DNA from: Paenibacillus sp. 481 | GTDB taxonomy: Bacteria; Bacillota; Bacilli; Paenibacillales; Paenibacillaceae | Assembly: GCF_021223605.1 (NCBI RefSeq) | Contig: NZ_CP075175.1 | Span: 3,799,501-3,863,500, forward strand | Length of the DNA stretch: 64,000 bases | Direction: 5' to 3' | In this document: in pieces, positions 26,730 through 35,211 of the stretch | Layout of the letters: each line of letters starts with the position of its first letter | How positions within the stretch are numbered: the stretch's first letter is position 1 | Notes under the pieces: model-generated | Told to the model about the DNA's origin: nothing | Database searches by the model: none | Seen by the model: the letters and a program-made list of their open reading frames with translations, nothing else | Program-made: the position numbers and the translations under genes

Positions 26730-26747
26730 TTTAAGGTAAGTTTAAGG
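26730..26747 (+). promoter_or_regulatory. Direct repeat TTTAAGG, 11-bp period, upstream of htrA
   Basis: TTTAAGG occurs at 26730 and 26741, exactly one helical turn apart. This is the geometry of OmpR-family response-regulator sites. An OmpR-type regulator is encoded just downstream of htrA, so autoregulation of the htrA region is plausible. Confidence 0.4.
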
Positions 26748-26857
26748 TTTATAGTTCAAGATAAACATATAGAACATAGACGCCAAGACGAAACGTCAAC
26801 AACATCGCATTCGTCTTGCTAGACAAACAGGATATATCAATTGGGAGGTAAATGTAT

Positions 26858-28546
26858 ATGGAAGAGCAACGCAAATCTTATCCTTCATCCGGTACGGGTG
26901 ACCTTAATACAACTGATCATGTGAGCAATGAAACGAAGCAAGAGGAAGCCGTTCAGGCATCAAGTTCGAAAGTGACAGATTCACAAGCGAACGAGAAAGG
27001 GTCGCCTTATTATTATTCGTACGGCCCATACCAGTCCGCCAATCGAAGCCAAACACCAGACACGACTACATCAGTAGACACTGGTGGGCATAAGAGTCAA
27101 GTGCAAGTGACGCCACCAGCTCCAGTCAAGCCGTTACCTTTCTCTAGCTCGACACGCCAAGTCGGGCCAAGCGGAGAACATTATGGACGCGGAGAAGCAG
27201 GGGCAGTTGGCCAGATGCAGGCCGATGCCAATGCATCTAGTTATATGGGGCAAGGGGAGCATGTTCAAGCGCCTCCGTTTCAAGGGAACTGGAAGTATAA
27301 TGAAGGAAATAAGCGTCGAAGCACGTCATTCCGTACGGTATTTGCTTCATTTTTAGCCGGAATGCTCGTTATTAGCGCACTTATGTATACAGCGGATCGG
27401 ACGAATCTATTTACGGGCGGCGAAGCGATTGCAGGTGGAGGGAACACAAGTGCTCCAGAGGCGGTAATGACCAATAATCCAGGCACACCATTCCCAGATG
27501 GCGCTCCAAGTGTAGCGGAGGTTGCGAAGCAGTCCAGCCCAGCAGTCGTTAAGATTGAAACGATGGCCAAAGCGGGCAGCAATAAAAGCGCAAATCCTTG
27601 GATGAATGATCCGTTCTTCCGTGAGTTCTTTGGAGATTCGTATGATAGCGGACGTAATTCAGGATCGCAGTCGGAAATGCAGCCACTCGGTTCTGGTACA
27701 GGTTTTATTTTTGATAAAAGTGGATATATTTTAACGAATGAACACGTGATTGCAGGTGGGGAACTGATTCAGGTTACGGTGCAAGGCTATGATAAGCCGC
27801 TCACTGCTAAGTTGCTCGGCCATAGCAAAGATTTGGATTTGGCAGTACTGAAGATTGAAGGCGAAGGCAACTTCCCAACACTACCTATGGGCAACTCTGA
27901 TGCGACGCAAGTCGGTGATTGGCTTGTTGCAATCGGAAACCCACGTGGATTCGACCACACGGTTACAGTTGGCGTACTAAGCCAGCGCGGACGTACGATT
28001 GCGATCGATGATAACGGAACCACACGAGAGTACAAGAACTTGATGCAAACAGACGCATCTATTAATCCAGGTAACTCTGGTGGCCCGCTCTTGAATATGA
28101 AAGGCGAAGTTGTCGGTATGAACGTAGCTGTCAGCCGTCAGGCACAAGGTATTGGCTTTGCCATTCCGTCGAACACGATTGCAAAAGTGGTTGAAGATTT
28201 AAAAGCGAACAAAGAAATTCCGAAGGAGCCGACTCCGTTTATTGGCGCAACGTTGCGAACGGTAACCAAAGACTTGACGGAGCAACTTGGTATTAAATAC
28301 GAAGAAGGTTCCATGGTTCAAGAGGTGATGTTCGGTACACCTGCTTATGAGGCGGATGTACGTCCTTACGATATCATTACAGGTATGAATGGAACGAAGT
28401 ATGGCACGAGTCAAGAGCTGATTGAAGCGATTCAAACGAAAAAAGTTGGTGAAGAAGTAACGTTTCAAGTTGTGCGTAACGACAAAAAAATCGACTTGAA
28501 AGCTAAAATCGGTGACCGCAACAAGTATGAAAATAAGCGCCGTTAG
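26858..28546 (+). CDS. htrA: HtrA/DegP-like membrane serine protease
   Basis: The protein has 562 residues and starts at ATG 26858 (eight bases after GGGAGGT; ATG 26852 is too close). A disordered cytoplasmic stretch of about 155 residues is followed by one membrane helix (about 160-178) and the external protease domain with catalytic His296 (TNEHV), Asp327 (DLAVLKI) and Ser407 (GNSGGPL). A C-terminal PDZ domain (about 455-545) follows. It degrades misfolded proteins at the membrane-wall interface. The long Ser/Gln/Pro-rich N-terminus is typical of Paenibacillus and Bacillus HtrA but longer than usual. Confidence 0.93.
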   Translation: MEEQRKSYPSSGTGDLNTTDHVSNETKQEEAVQASSSKVTDSQANEKGSPYYYSYGPYQSANRSQTPDTTTSVDTGGHKSQVQVTPPAPVKPLPFSSSTRQVGPSGEHYGRGEAGAVGQMQADANASSYMGQGEHVQAPPFQGNWKYNEGNKRRSTSFRTVFASFLAGMLVISALMYTADRTNLFTGGEAIAGGGNTSAPEAVMTNNPGTPFPDGAPSVAEVAKQSSPAVVKIETMAKAGSNKSANPWMNDPFFREFFGDSYDSGRNSGSQSEMQPLGSGTGFIFDKSGYILTNEHVIAGGELIQVTVQGYDKPLTAKLLGHSKDLDLAVLKIEGEGNFPTLPMGNSDATQVGDWLVAIGNPRGFDHTVTVGVLSQRGRTIAIDDNGTTREYKNLMQTDASINPGNSGGPLLNMKGEVVGMNVAVSRQAQGIGFAIPSNTIAKVVEDLKANKEIPKEPTPFIGATLRTVTKDLTEQLGIKYEEGSMVQEVMFGTPAYEADVRPYDIITGMNGTKYGTSQELIEAIQTKKVGEEVTFQVVRNDKKIDLKAKIGDRNKYENKRR

Positions 28547-28596
28547 TTGCTAAGTAACTGGGCTAGGCAATTGGAATTACAGGAAGAAGGATGAGG

Positions 28597-28639
28597 AAAG
28601 GGGAGCGAGAATTGCCAAGCAGTTCTTTGCTTCCCTTTC
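28597..28639. other. Strong hairpin between htrA and the two-component genes
   Basis: AAAGGGGAGCGAGAATTGC pairs with GCAGTTCTTTGCTTCCCTTT (a few G-T or unpaired bases) around a CAA loop. No T run follows, so it could be an RNA-processing or transcript-stabilising element, or a weak terminator. Confidence 0.55.
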
Positions 28640-28714
28640 GTATGATACGATTACGGTTATAATAAGATATATAACAATTGGGGTAGTTGGAAAGAGAAGG
28701 TGGAGGAGAGCGTT

Positions 28715-29401
28715 ATGAGATCAAACATTTTAATTATTGATGATGATGAAAAAATAACGTCGATGCTGCGTCGCGGTCTCGTCTTTGAAGGCTATGAAGT
28801 GCGTACTGCTGCTAATGGAGCGGAAGGGTTGCGAGAAATGATGATTCGCGAGCCGGAGCTTGTCATTTTAGATGTGATGATGCCTGAGGTAGACGGTTGG
28901 GAAGTATGCCGTCGGATGCGTGAAGCGGGCAGTACAGTGCCTGTATTAATGCTTACGGCCAAAGATGAAGTGCAGGATCGGGTGAAAGGACTCGACACGG
29001 GCGCGGATGACTACTTGGTCAAACCTTTCGCCCTTGAAGAATTGCTAGCGCGTGTGCGGGCATTGCTGCGACGTCGTTCGGAAGGTGAAGGCGGAGGTCA
29101 TCGTTTGACATTTGAAGATATTCTGATGGATTTGCATACACGGGAAGTGAAGCGTGACGGTCAGGCAGTTGAATTAACGGCCAAAGAGTTCGAGTTGCTA
29201 CATTTGTTTATGCAAAACCCGAGGCGTGTCCTGTCACGCGATGTCATTATGGAAAAAATATGGGGTTACGATTATAGTGGTGAATCCAACGTACTCGAAG
29301 TTTATATTGCGATGCTTCGACAAAAAACAGAAGAGCATGGCGGCAAGCGCATCATTATGACGATACGCGGCACAGGCTATGTGCTGAGAGGAGACTCATA
29401 A
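28715..29401 (+). CDS. OmpR-family response regulator
   Basis: A 228-residue regulator starting at ATG 28715 after GGAGGAG. Receiver domain 1-118 with acidic pair D9-D10, phospho-acceptor D53 (ILDVMMPEVDGW) and conserved Lys in LVKPF; winged-helix DNA-binding domain about 130-226 (LTAKEFELLHLFMQNPRRVLS). It is followed after 3 bp by its kinase. The genes come right after htrA, so protein-quality or envelope stress is a likely signal, comparable to CssRS, but this is inference; ArlR/YkoG-like regulators look similar. Confidence 0.92.
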   Translation: MRSNILIIDDDEKITSMLRRGLVFEGYEVRTAANGAEGLREMMIREPELVILDVMMPEVDGWEVCRRMREAGSTVPVLMLTAKDEVQDRVKGLDTGADDYLVKPFALEELLARVRALLRRRSEGEGGGHRLTFEDILMDLHTREVKRDGQAVELTAKEFELLHLFMQNPRRVLSRDVIMEKIWGYDYSGESNVLEVYIAMLRQKTEEHGGKRIIMTIRGTGYVLRGDS

Positions 29402-29404
29402 CGA

Positions 29405-30874
29405 ATGTCGATTCGTCTGCGACTGACTGTTTGGTATTCAGCGCTGCTTGCATTTACCTTATTTCTGTTCGGCGTTGCGATTTACGCCTTTGCGGATTAC
29501 AACGTATATAAAGAAGTGAAAAATGATCTTGAGCAACAATTGGATAAACTCCCGATCTACTCGGAGGGAGATTTGTGGAGCGGGCTGAATTTTGAGCTTC
29601 CGCAATCCGATGTGTTGCGGTTAGAGTATGAGCAGTTGTTCGTACAAATTGTTAATTTTACAAACGGTCAAGTGAAAGGAAGCTCTAATCTGTACGACAA
29701 CGATATTCAGCTTAAGACGCCGCGTAAAGCAGGTGAAATTAAGTCGGGATTTCGTAAAGAGTTCGACAAGGGGTACGAGTTTGTCGTTCTAGAAAAAGCG
29801 CTCGAAAGAAAAGGTGGACAAATTGTCGGGGCTATTCAAGTCGCTCGTTATACGGGAGTAGAAGGCCGTTTTATTCGCGAGTTAAAAAGCGTATTAATTA
29901 TTTCTTCGATGGTGACGGTTGTGTTAGCGTTCTCGTTGGGATTGTTTCTTGCGCAAAAATCGTTGCGTCCGATTGAAAATATTATTCGCGCCACGGATCG
30001 TATTCAAAAGGGAGCCGATCTAAGTGTGCGTATTCGTAGAGAAGGGCCGCCAGAAGACGAGATCGGTCAGCTTACGGATACGATAAATAACATGCTAGGT
30101 CGAATGGAAACGTTCTACAATGAATTGGACGAAGCTTATCGAGCGCAGCGTCGCTTCGTATCAGATGCTTCTCATGAGTTGCGTACGCCGCTCACGACGA
30201 TTCGAGGAAATGTAGATCTCCTCGAAAAAATGTGGATTAATGAAGCGAAAACGTTGCCTTTTACCGAAAATGAACGTAATCAGATGTCGATGGAAGCGTT
30301 AAGTGATATCGCGGATGAATCGCGGCGTATGAGTCGACTCATCAATGATATGTTATCGCTGGCACGGGCAGATGCGGGCGCTTTAATGGAAAAATCGCCG
30401 CAGGACATCAAATTGCTGGTGGAAGAAGTTGTGCGCCGAGCGCAGTTTTTGCCGCGCAAGGCAGAGTGGGTCATAGGAGATACAGCTGCTTTGGAAGGTG
30501 CTGTCGTGCACGGGAATAAAGATTATTTGCAGCAAATGCTCTTTATTTTTATCGAAAATGCGTTCAAATACACACAGGCAGGTACGGTTAGCTTGGAAGC
30601 GATCAGGCAAGACAATCAAGTTGGTTTGAAAGTGCAAGATACAGGCATGGGCATGAACGAGCGTGAAGTGCCTTATATTTTCGAACGCTTTTATCGTGCG
30701 GATGTTTCAAGGGGTGTCACTTCAGGCACAGGCCTTGGCTTGTCCATTGCGAAGTGGATTATTGATGAGCACCGCGGATCGGTCGAAGTCATGACTCAAC
30801 CTGAACAAGGTACGACGTTCATCATATGGCTGCCGCTTACAGTTGTCGACGAGGCAAACCTTCATCCGGTATAA
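29405..30874 (+). CDS. Sensor histidine kinase, partner of the OmpR-type regulator
   Basis: A 489-residue kinase: two membrane helices (about 8-30 and 163-184) flanking a 130-residue external sensor domain without recognisable motifs, HAMP (about 185-238), HisKA with H257 in SDASHELRTPLTT, and HATPase with the N-box (IENAFKYT), G1 (DTGMGM) and G2 (GTGLGLSI). All catalytic motifs are present. The start is 3 bp from the regulator's stop. The nature of the signal is unknown. Confidence 0.92.
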   Translation: MSIRLRLTVWYSALLAFTLFLFGVAIYAFADYNVYKEVKNDLEQQLDKLPIYSEGDLWSGLNFELPQSDVLRLEYEQLFVQIVNFTNGQVKGSSNLYDNDIQLKTPRKAGEIKSGFRKEFDKGYEFVVLEKALERKGGQIVGAIQVARYTGVEGRFIRELKSVLIISSMVTVVLAFSLGLFLAQKSLRPIENIIRATDRIQKGADLSVRIRREGPPEDEIGQLTDTINNMLGRMETFYNELDEAYRAQRRFVSDASHELRTPLTTIRGNVDLLEKMWINEAKTLPFTENERNQMSMEALSDIADESRRMSRLINDMLSLARADAGALMEKSPQDIKLLVEEVVRRAQFLPRKAEWVIGDTAALEGAVVHGNKDYLQQMLFIFIENAFKYTQAGTVSLEAIRQDNQVGLKVQDTGMGMNEREVPYIFERFYRADVSRGVTSGTGLGLSIAKWIIDEHRGSVEVMTQPEQGTTFIIWLPLTVVDEANLHPV

Positions 30875-30970
30875 TAGGTAAGGGTAGATTACTTAACTCT
30901 AGATTCGTATTAGAACGGTTAAGAATGCTATAATGTAGAGTAGGCGAACATGAAGAAAGCAGGTGGCTTG

Positions 30971-31918
30971 ATGGAAGTCATGAAAATTACACCGCGCGGT
31001 TACTGCTACGGGGTAGTTGATGCAATGAAATTAGCACAATTGACGGCGCGTAATTTGGATTTACCACGTCCGATTTATATATTAGGCATGATCGTGCACA
31101 ATAGCCACGTTACAGATGCGTTTGAAAATGAAGGCATTATTACACTTGATGGGCCAAATCGCATGGAAATTTTGGAACAAATTGAATCGGGAACGGTTAT
31201 TTTTACTGCTCACGGCGTGTCTCCTGAAGTTCGTCGCAAAGCGCGCGATAAAGGATTGACGACGGTGGATGCGACGTGCCCTGACGTAACGCGTACGCAT
31301 GATCTGATTCGTGAGAAGACTGACGACGGCTATGAGGTCATCTATATCGGCAAAAAAGGTCACCCTGAGCCTGAAGGGGCAATTGGTGTAGCACCTGATA
31401 AAGTTCATCTTATTGAGCAGGAAGCAGAAATTGAACAGTTGTCAATTGATGCAGAGCGTATCATCATTACGAATCAAACGACAATGAGCCAGTGGGACAT
31501 TAAGCACATTATGAACAGGCTTATTGCGAAGTATCCAGGGGCCGAAATTCATAACGAAATCTGCATGGCTACGCAAGATCGTCAACATGCCGTTGCCGAA
31601 CAAGCTGGGCAGGTTGAGCTTGTTATTGTTGTCGGAGATCCGCGCAGTAACAATTCCAATCGCTTAGCTCAAGTGTCTGAGGAAATTGCCGGAACGCCAG
31701 CATACCGGATTTCCGACTTGAGTGAGCTTAAGCTTGAGTGGTTGCAAGGCATTAATAAAGTAGGTGTTACGTCCGGTGCCTCGACACCGACGCCTCTCAC
31801 GAAGGAAGTTGTTGCTTTCTTAGAACAGTATGATCCGAATGATGAAAGTACGTGGGAGTTAAAACGGACAGTGAATATGGCGAAGTTGCTGCCAGTAGTG
31901 CGCGAGAAAAGAGCGTAA
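30971..31918 (+). CDS. ispH: 4-hydroxy-3-methylbut-2-enyl diphosphate reductase
   Basis: The enzyme (315 residues) carries out the last step of the MEP isoprenoid pathway, making IPP and DMAPP. The three [4Fe-4S] cysteines are in RGYCYGV (C12), VDATCPDV and [10 protein letters not shown]; the conserved HGVSPEVR and TSGASTP segments are present. The start is ATG 30971 after AGGTGG, which matches the usual N-terminus of the family; ATG 30950 has no site. Monocistronic, with a terminator. Confidence 0.95.
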   Translation: MEVMKITPRGYCYGVVDAMKLAQLTARNLDLPRPIYILGMIVHNSHVTDAFENEGIITLDGPNRMEILEQIESGTVIFTAHGVSPEVRRKARDKGLTTVDATCPDVTRTHDLIREKTDDGYEVIYIGKKGHPEPEGAIGVAPDKVHLIEQEAEIEQLSIDAERIIITNQTTMSQWDIKHIMNRLIAKYPGAEIHNEICMATQDRQHAVAEQAGQVELVIVVGDPRSNNSNRLAQVSEEIAGTPAYRISDLSELKLEWLQGINKVGVTSGASTPTPLTKEVVAFLEQYDPNDESTWELKRTVNMAKLLPVVREKRA

Positions 31919-31946
31919 GCTGGATAAGTTAAAATAAATATGATAG

Positions 31947-31990
31947 CCACCTGTATCGAACAGCGTTAGCTGGGAAACAGGTGGTTTTAT
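31947..31990 (+). terminator. Terminator of ispH
   Basis: The stem CCACCTGT/ACAGGTGG encloses an inner short stem and is followed by TTTTATT. Confidence 0.85.
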
Positions 31991-32081
31991 TATATTTGTG
32001 CGGTGACGTCGAACTAGACTGCGTAGCAAAGTTGCGAAGCTAAGTTACGGAATTCAGTGCGAAATTAAGTTGTGAAAGGTC

Positions 32082-32111
32082 TTGACGAACGAGCTCATAT
32101 TCAAGTATAGT
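32082..32111 (+). promoter_or_regulatory. Promoter of the DAHP synthase gene
   Basis: TTGACG (32082-32087) and TATAGT (32106-32111) have an 18-bp spacer, about 100 bp ahead of the start codon. Confidence 0.65.
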
Positions 32112-32217
32112 TACTTTAACGAATGAAAGCTTAAAAGCGTATAAGCGTCTTAGTGTGAAAGTGATGAAATATAAAATAATGAACAGCATAGATATTGCTG
32201 ACGAAAGGATGAAAGTC

Positions 32218-33279
32218 ATGATTGTTATCGTATCGAACAATACGACAGAAGAGCGGATTTCAGCTATTATCGGTGTCATTGAAAGTGCAGGATTACAAGT
32301 ACACGTCTCCCGTGGTGCAGACCGTACGGTTATCGGTATTGTAGGCAAAGCTGAACCGAAGCTTGCTGAACATTTGCGCCAAATGAAAGACGTTGAAAGT
32401 GTAGTCAAAATTACGAAGTCTTACAAATTGGCAAGTCGTGACTTCCATCCCGAAGATACGATTATTGATATCCGTGGCGTGAAAATAGGTGGGGACAACC
32501 TTGTTATCATGGGAGGACCGTGCGCGGTAGAAACGCCAGAACAAATTGATGAGACTGCCCGTCTTGTTAAAGCTGCGGGTGGTCAGGTGCTGCGTGGAGG
32601 TGCATTTAAGCCACGTACCGGTCCGTACAGCTTCCAAGGTGTTGGTGTGGAAGGTCTAGTTATGATGGCTGAAGCGGGTAAGAAGCATGACCTGCTGACA
32701 ATAACGGAAGTTATGACACCTGAATATGTAGATATTTGTGCAGAATACGCAGATATTTTGCAGGTCGGCACACGTAATATGCAGAACTTTGATTTGCTGC
32801 GCAAGCTGGGTGAGTGCGGCAAGCCTGTTCTATTGAAGCGCGGTTTTAGCGCGACATACGATGAGTGGTTGAATGCAGCGGAATATATTTTGGCTGGAGG
32901 CAACCCGAATGTAATGCTGTGTGAGCGTGGTGTGCGGACGTTTGAGACCTACACGCGCAATACACTTGATTTGACTGCTATTCCGGTCATGAAGCAGCTA
33001 AGCCATTTACCGGTCATTTCTGATCCTAGCCACGGGACAGGCAGACGTGAGTTGGTAGAACCGATGTCCAAAGCTTCCGTTGCCGCAGGAGCGGACGGAC
33101 TCATTATTGAAATGCATACCGATCCAGACAATTCCATGACTGGCGACGGTGTACAATCCTTGTTCCCTGATCAATTTGCTGCTTTGTTGCGTGATTTTGA
33201 GCAGATGGCACCATTATTCGGGAAAACCTTTAATACGGTGAAGCAACCCGCGGAACACTTTTTGACATGGAAAAAGTAA
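32218..33279 (+). CDS. aroF: 3-deoxy-7-phosphoheptulonate synthase (type I-beta DAHP synthase)
   Basis: The enzyme (353 residues) condenses PEP and erythrose 4-phosphate, the first step of aromatic amino acid synthesis. The N-terminal 70 residues form the ferredoxin-like regulatory domain seen in Thermotoga-type enzymes. The barrel carries GPCAVE, RGGAFKPRTGPYSFQG, the metal-ligand Cys in that GPCAVE loop, and DPSHGTGRR. There is no fused chorismate mutase. The start is ATG 32218 after AAAGGA; several upstream in-frame ATGs have no site. Confidence 0.95.
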   Translation: MIVIVSNNTTEERISAIIGVIESAGLQVHVSRGADRTVIGIVGKAEPKLAEHLRQMKDVESVVKITKSYKLASRDFHPEDTIIDIRGVKIGGDNLVIMGGPCAVETPEQIDETARLVKAAGGQVLRGGAFKPRTGPYSFQGVGVEGLVMMAEAGKKHDLLTITEVMTPEYVDICAEYADILQVGTRNMQNFDLLRKLGECGKPVLLKRGFSATYDEWLNAAEYILAGGNPNVMLCERGVRTFETYTRNTLDLTAIPVMKQLSHLPVISDPSHGTGRRELVEPMSKASVAAGADGLIIEMHTDPDNSMTGDGVQSLFPDQFAALLRDFEQMAPLFGKTFNTVKQPAEHFLTWKK

Positions 33280-33303
33280 AAATTGAATAATTTTTTCTAA
33301 TTG

Positions 33304-33347
33304 AACCTTGCTAGACATACTTTTGGGTATGTTTGGCAAGGTTTTTT
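33304..33347 (+). terminator. Terminator of the DAHP synthase gene
   Basis: The stem AACCTTGC/GCAAGGTT, with an inner ACATAC/GTATGT stem, is followed by a T run. Confidence 0.9.
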
Positions 33348-33373
33348 GCATAATTTGTATACTGATTTGTGCG

Positions 33374-33390
33374 TGTTAGCATACCTTACA
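33374..33390 (+). promoter_or_regulatory. GlnR/TnrA-type operator
   Basis: TGTTA, seven bases, TTACA is an exact match to the GlnR/TnrA consensus TGTNA-N7-TNACA. It lies about 30 bp upstream of the -35 box of glnA, a position that suits activation. Confidence 0.75.
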
Positions 33391-33419
33391 TGAAATATAA
33401 AAAATACCTGACATGACTA

Positions 33420-33449
33420 TTGACGAAATTTTACTTCAAGATCTATAAT
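33420..33449 (+). promoter_or_regulatory. Sigma-A promoter of glnA
   Basis: TTGACG (33420-33425) and TATAAT (33444-33449) have an 18-bp spacer. Transcription should start about 70 bp before the glnA start codon. Confidence 0.8.
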
Positions 33450-33525
33450 GACTCTAACAATAAAAACGAAAAAGAACAATTGACGGGGAATGGACGTTTA
33501 ATGTTCGGGATTAGGAGGAGTTACG

Positions 33526-34950
33526 ATGTCTGTTAACGCTATTTTGGAGCTTATTAAAGAGAAAAACATACAATATGTTGATTTCCGTTTTGTGGATTTG
33601 ATGGGGCGTGCTCACCATATCAGCTTGCCTGCTACAGAGGTGGAAGAAGGAACGTTTGAGAACGGCGTAGCATTTGACGGTTCATCCATTGCAGGATTCC
33701 GCGGTATCGAGGAATCTGACATGGTTATGATGCCTGACACAGACACGAGCTATGTGGACCCTTTTACAGCTCATCCGACACTAATCATCATGTGTAACAT
33801 CCATACCCCAGATGGTGTTCGTTATGAACGTGACCCGCGCAGTATCGCGCAAAAGGCAGAGGAATTCATGCAAACGACAGGTGTAGGCACGGATGCATAC
33901 TTTGCACCTGAATCAGAGTTCTTTATTTTCGATGAAGTTCGTTATGAAAATTCAATGAACAGTGCTTCGTTCTTTGTGGATTCAGAAGAGGCTGGTTGGA
34001 ATACGAATCGTAAAGAAGATGGCGGCAACCTCGGCTTTAAAATTCAAACTAAAGGCGGCTATGTGCCGGTTGCTCCTATCGATACACAGCAAGATTTGCG
34101 CAGTGAGATGTGTCGCTTGTTGCAAGAAGCAGGCTTGCGCATCGAGCGTCATCACCACGAAGTGGCAACTGCAGGTCAAGGCGAGATTAACTTCCGCTTC
34201 GATACATTGACACGTACAGCAGACAATTTGATGAAGTACAAATATATCGTACACAATACGGCACGCCAATTTGGTAAGACAGCAACATTTATGCCAAAGC
34301 CACTGTTTGGCGACAATGGTAGTGGTATGCACGTGCACCAGTCCATTTTCAATGGGGACACACCGTTGTTCTACGAAAAAGGTGGCTATGCGAACTTGAG
34401 CGAGATGGCGCTGCACTATATCGGTGGTATTTTGCATCACGCTCCGGCGCTGCTTGCGATTACAAACCCAAGTACGAACTCGTTTAAACGACTTGTACCA
34501 GGTTACGAAGCGCCAGTAAACCTTGTGTTCTCCAAAGGAAATCGTTCCGCAGCTGTTCGTATTCCGGTCGCTGCTGTAACGCCTAAGGGCTGCCGTATTG
34601 AATTCCGCACGCCTGATTCTACCGCTAACCCATACTTGGCGTTTGCAGCTATGTTGATGGCAGGCTTAGACGGAATTAAGCGCAAGCTTGACCCGAGCGC
34701 ACTGGGTTACGGCCCATATGACCGCAACATCTATGATTTGTCCGATGCGGAGAAGAAAGACATTCGTAGCGTACCTGGCACGATGGAAGAGTCGTTGGAT
34801 GCTCTGGAGGCAGACCACGAGTTCTTGTTGGAAGGCGGCGTATTTACGAAAGACTTTATCGATAACTATATCAGCCTCAAACGTGGAGAAGCGAAGTCGG
34901 TTGCGATTCGTATTCATCCGCAAGAGTATAGCCTTTATTTTGACTGCTAA
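33526..34950 (+). CDS. glnA: Glutamine synthetase type I-beta
   Basis: The enzyme (474 residues) makes glutamine from glutamate, ammonia and ATP. Family motifs: DGSSIAGF (51-58), the metal-binding segment YFAPESEFFIF, KTATFMPKPLFGDNGSGMH, and NRSAAVRIP. The insertion at about 143-180 and the overall similarity to enteric GlnA mark the beta subtype, not the 444-residue alpha subtype normal for Bacillus. Tyr403 in RNIYDLSDAE aligns with the adenylylated Tyr of E. coli (KNLYDLPPEE). No glnR precedes it. The start follows AGGAGG. Confidence 0.95.
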   Translation: MSVNAILELIKEKNIQYVDFRFVDLMGRAHHISLPATEVEEGTFENGVAFDGSSIAGFRGIEESDMVMMPDTDTSYVDPFTAHPTLIIMCNIHTPDGVRYERDPRSIAQKAEEFMQTTGVGTDAYFAPESEFFIFDEVRYENSMNSASFFVDSEEAGWNTNRKEDGGNLGFKIQTKGGYVPVAPIDTQQDLRSEMCRLLQEAGLRIERHHHEVATAGQGEINFRFDTLTRTADNLMKYKYIVHNTARQFGKTATFMPKPLFGDNGSGMHVHQSIFNGDTPLFYEKGGYANLSEMALHYIGGILHHAPALLAITNPSTNSFKRLVPGYEAPVNLVFSKGNRSAAVRIPVAAVTPKGCRIEFRTPDSTANPYLAFAAMLMAGLDGIKRKLDPSALGYGPYDRNIYDLSDAEKKDIRSVPGTMEESLDALEADHEFLLEGGVFTKDFIDNYISLKRGEAKSVAIRIHPQEYSLYFDC

Positions 34951-35013
34951 TCGACATCATTTTTTGAACGCATCATTCATCATTCGACACGATAGTTGAA
35001 TAGCACTTTTCAC

Positions 35014-35043
35014 AAGAACTCGCAGTAATGCGGGTTCTTTTGC
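35014..35043 (+). terminator. Terminator of glnA
   Basis: The stem AAGAACTCGCA/TGCGGGTTCTT (one G-T pair) with a GTAA loop is followed by TT. Confidence 0.82.
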
Positions 35044-35076
35044 GTAGTAACGTTATGGTATGTAGTTCGTATGTGG

Positions 35077-35126
35077 CTAAAATCCGAACGAAACAGCTGA
35101 ACTATTACGTCTTTTTTCGGATTTAG
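35077..35126. repeat. Inverted repeat upstream of serC
   Basis: CTAAAATCCGAA (35077-35088) faces TTCGGATTTAG (35116-35126), an 11-bp match with one bulged base and a 27-base centre. It could be an operator or an RNA stem in the serC leader. Confidence 0.5.
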
Positions 35127-35211
35127 TTCTGATTTGGATATTGAAGCTCGTGCAGATACCTGCTATCATTACAATAATTTAGATCAAGACCAGCAGAAGG
35201 TGGGGATAAGG

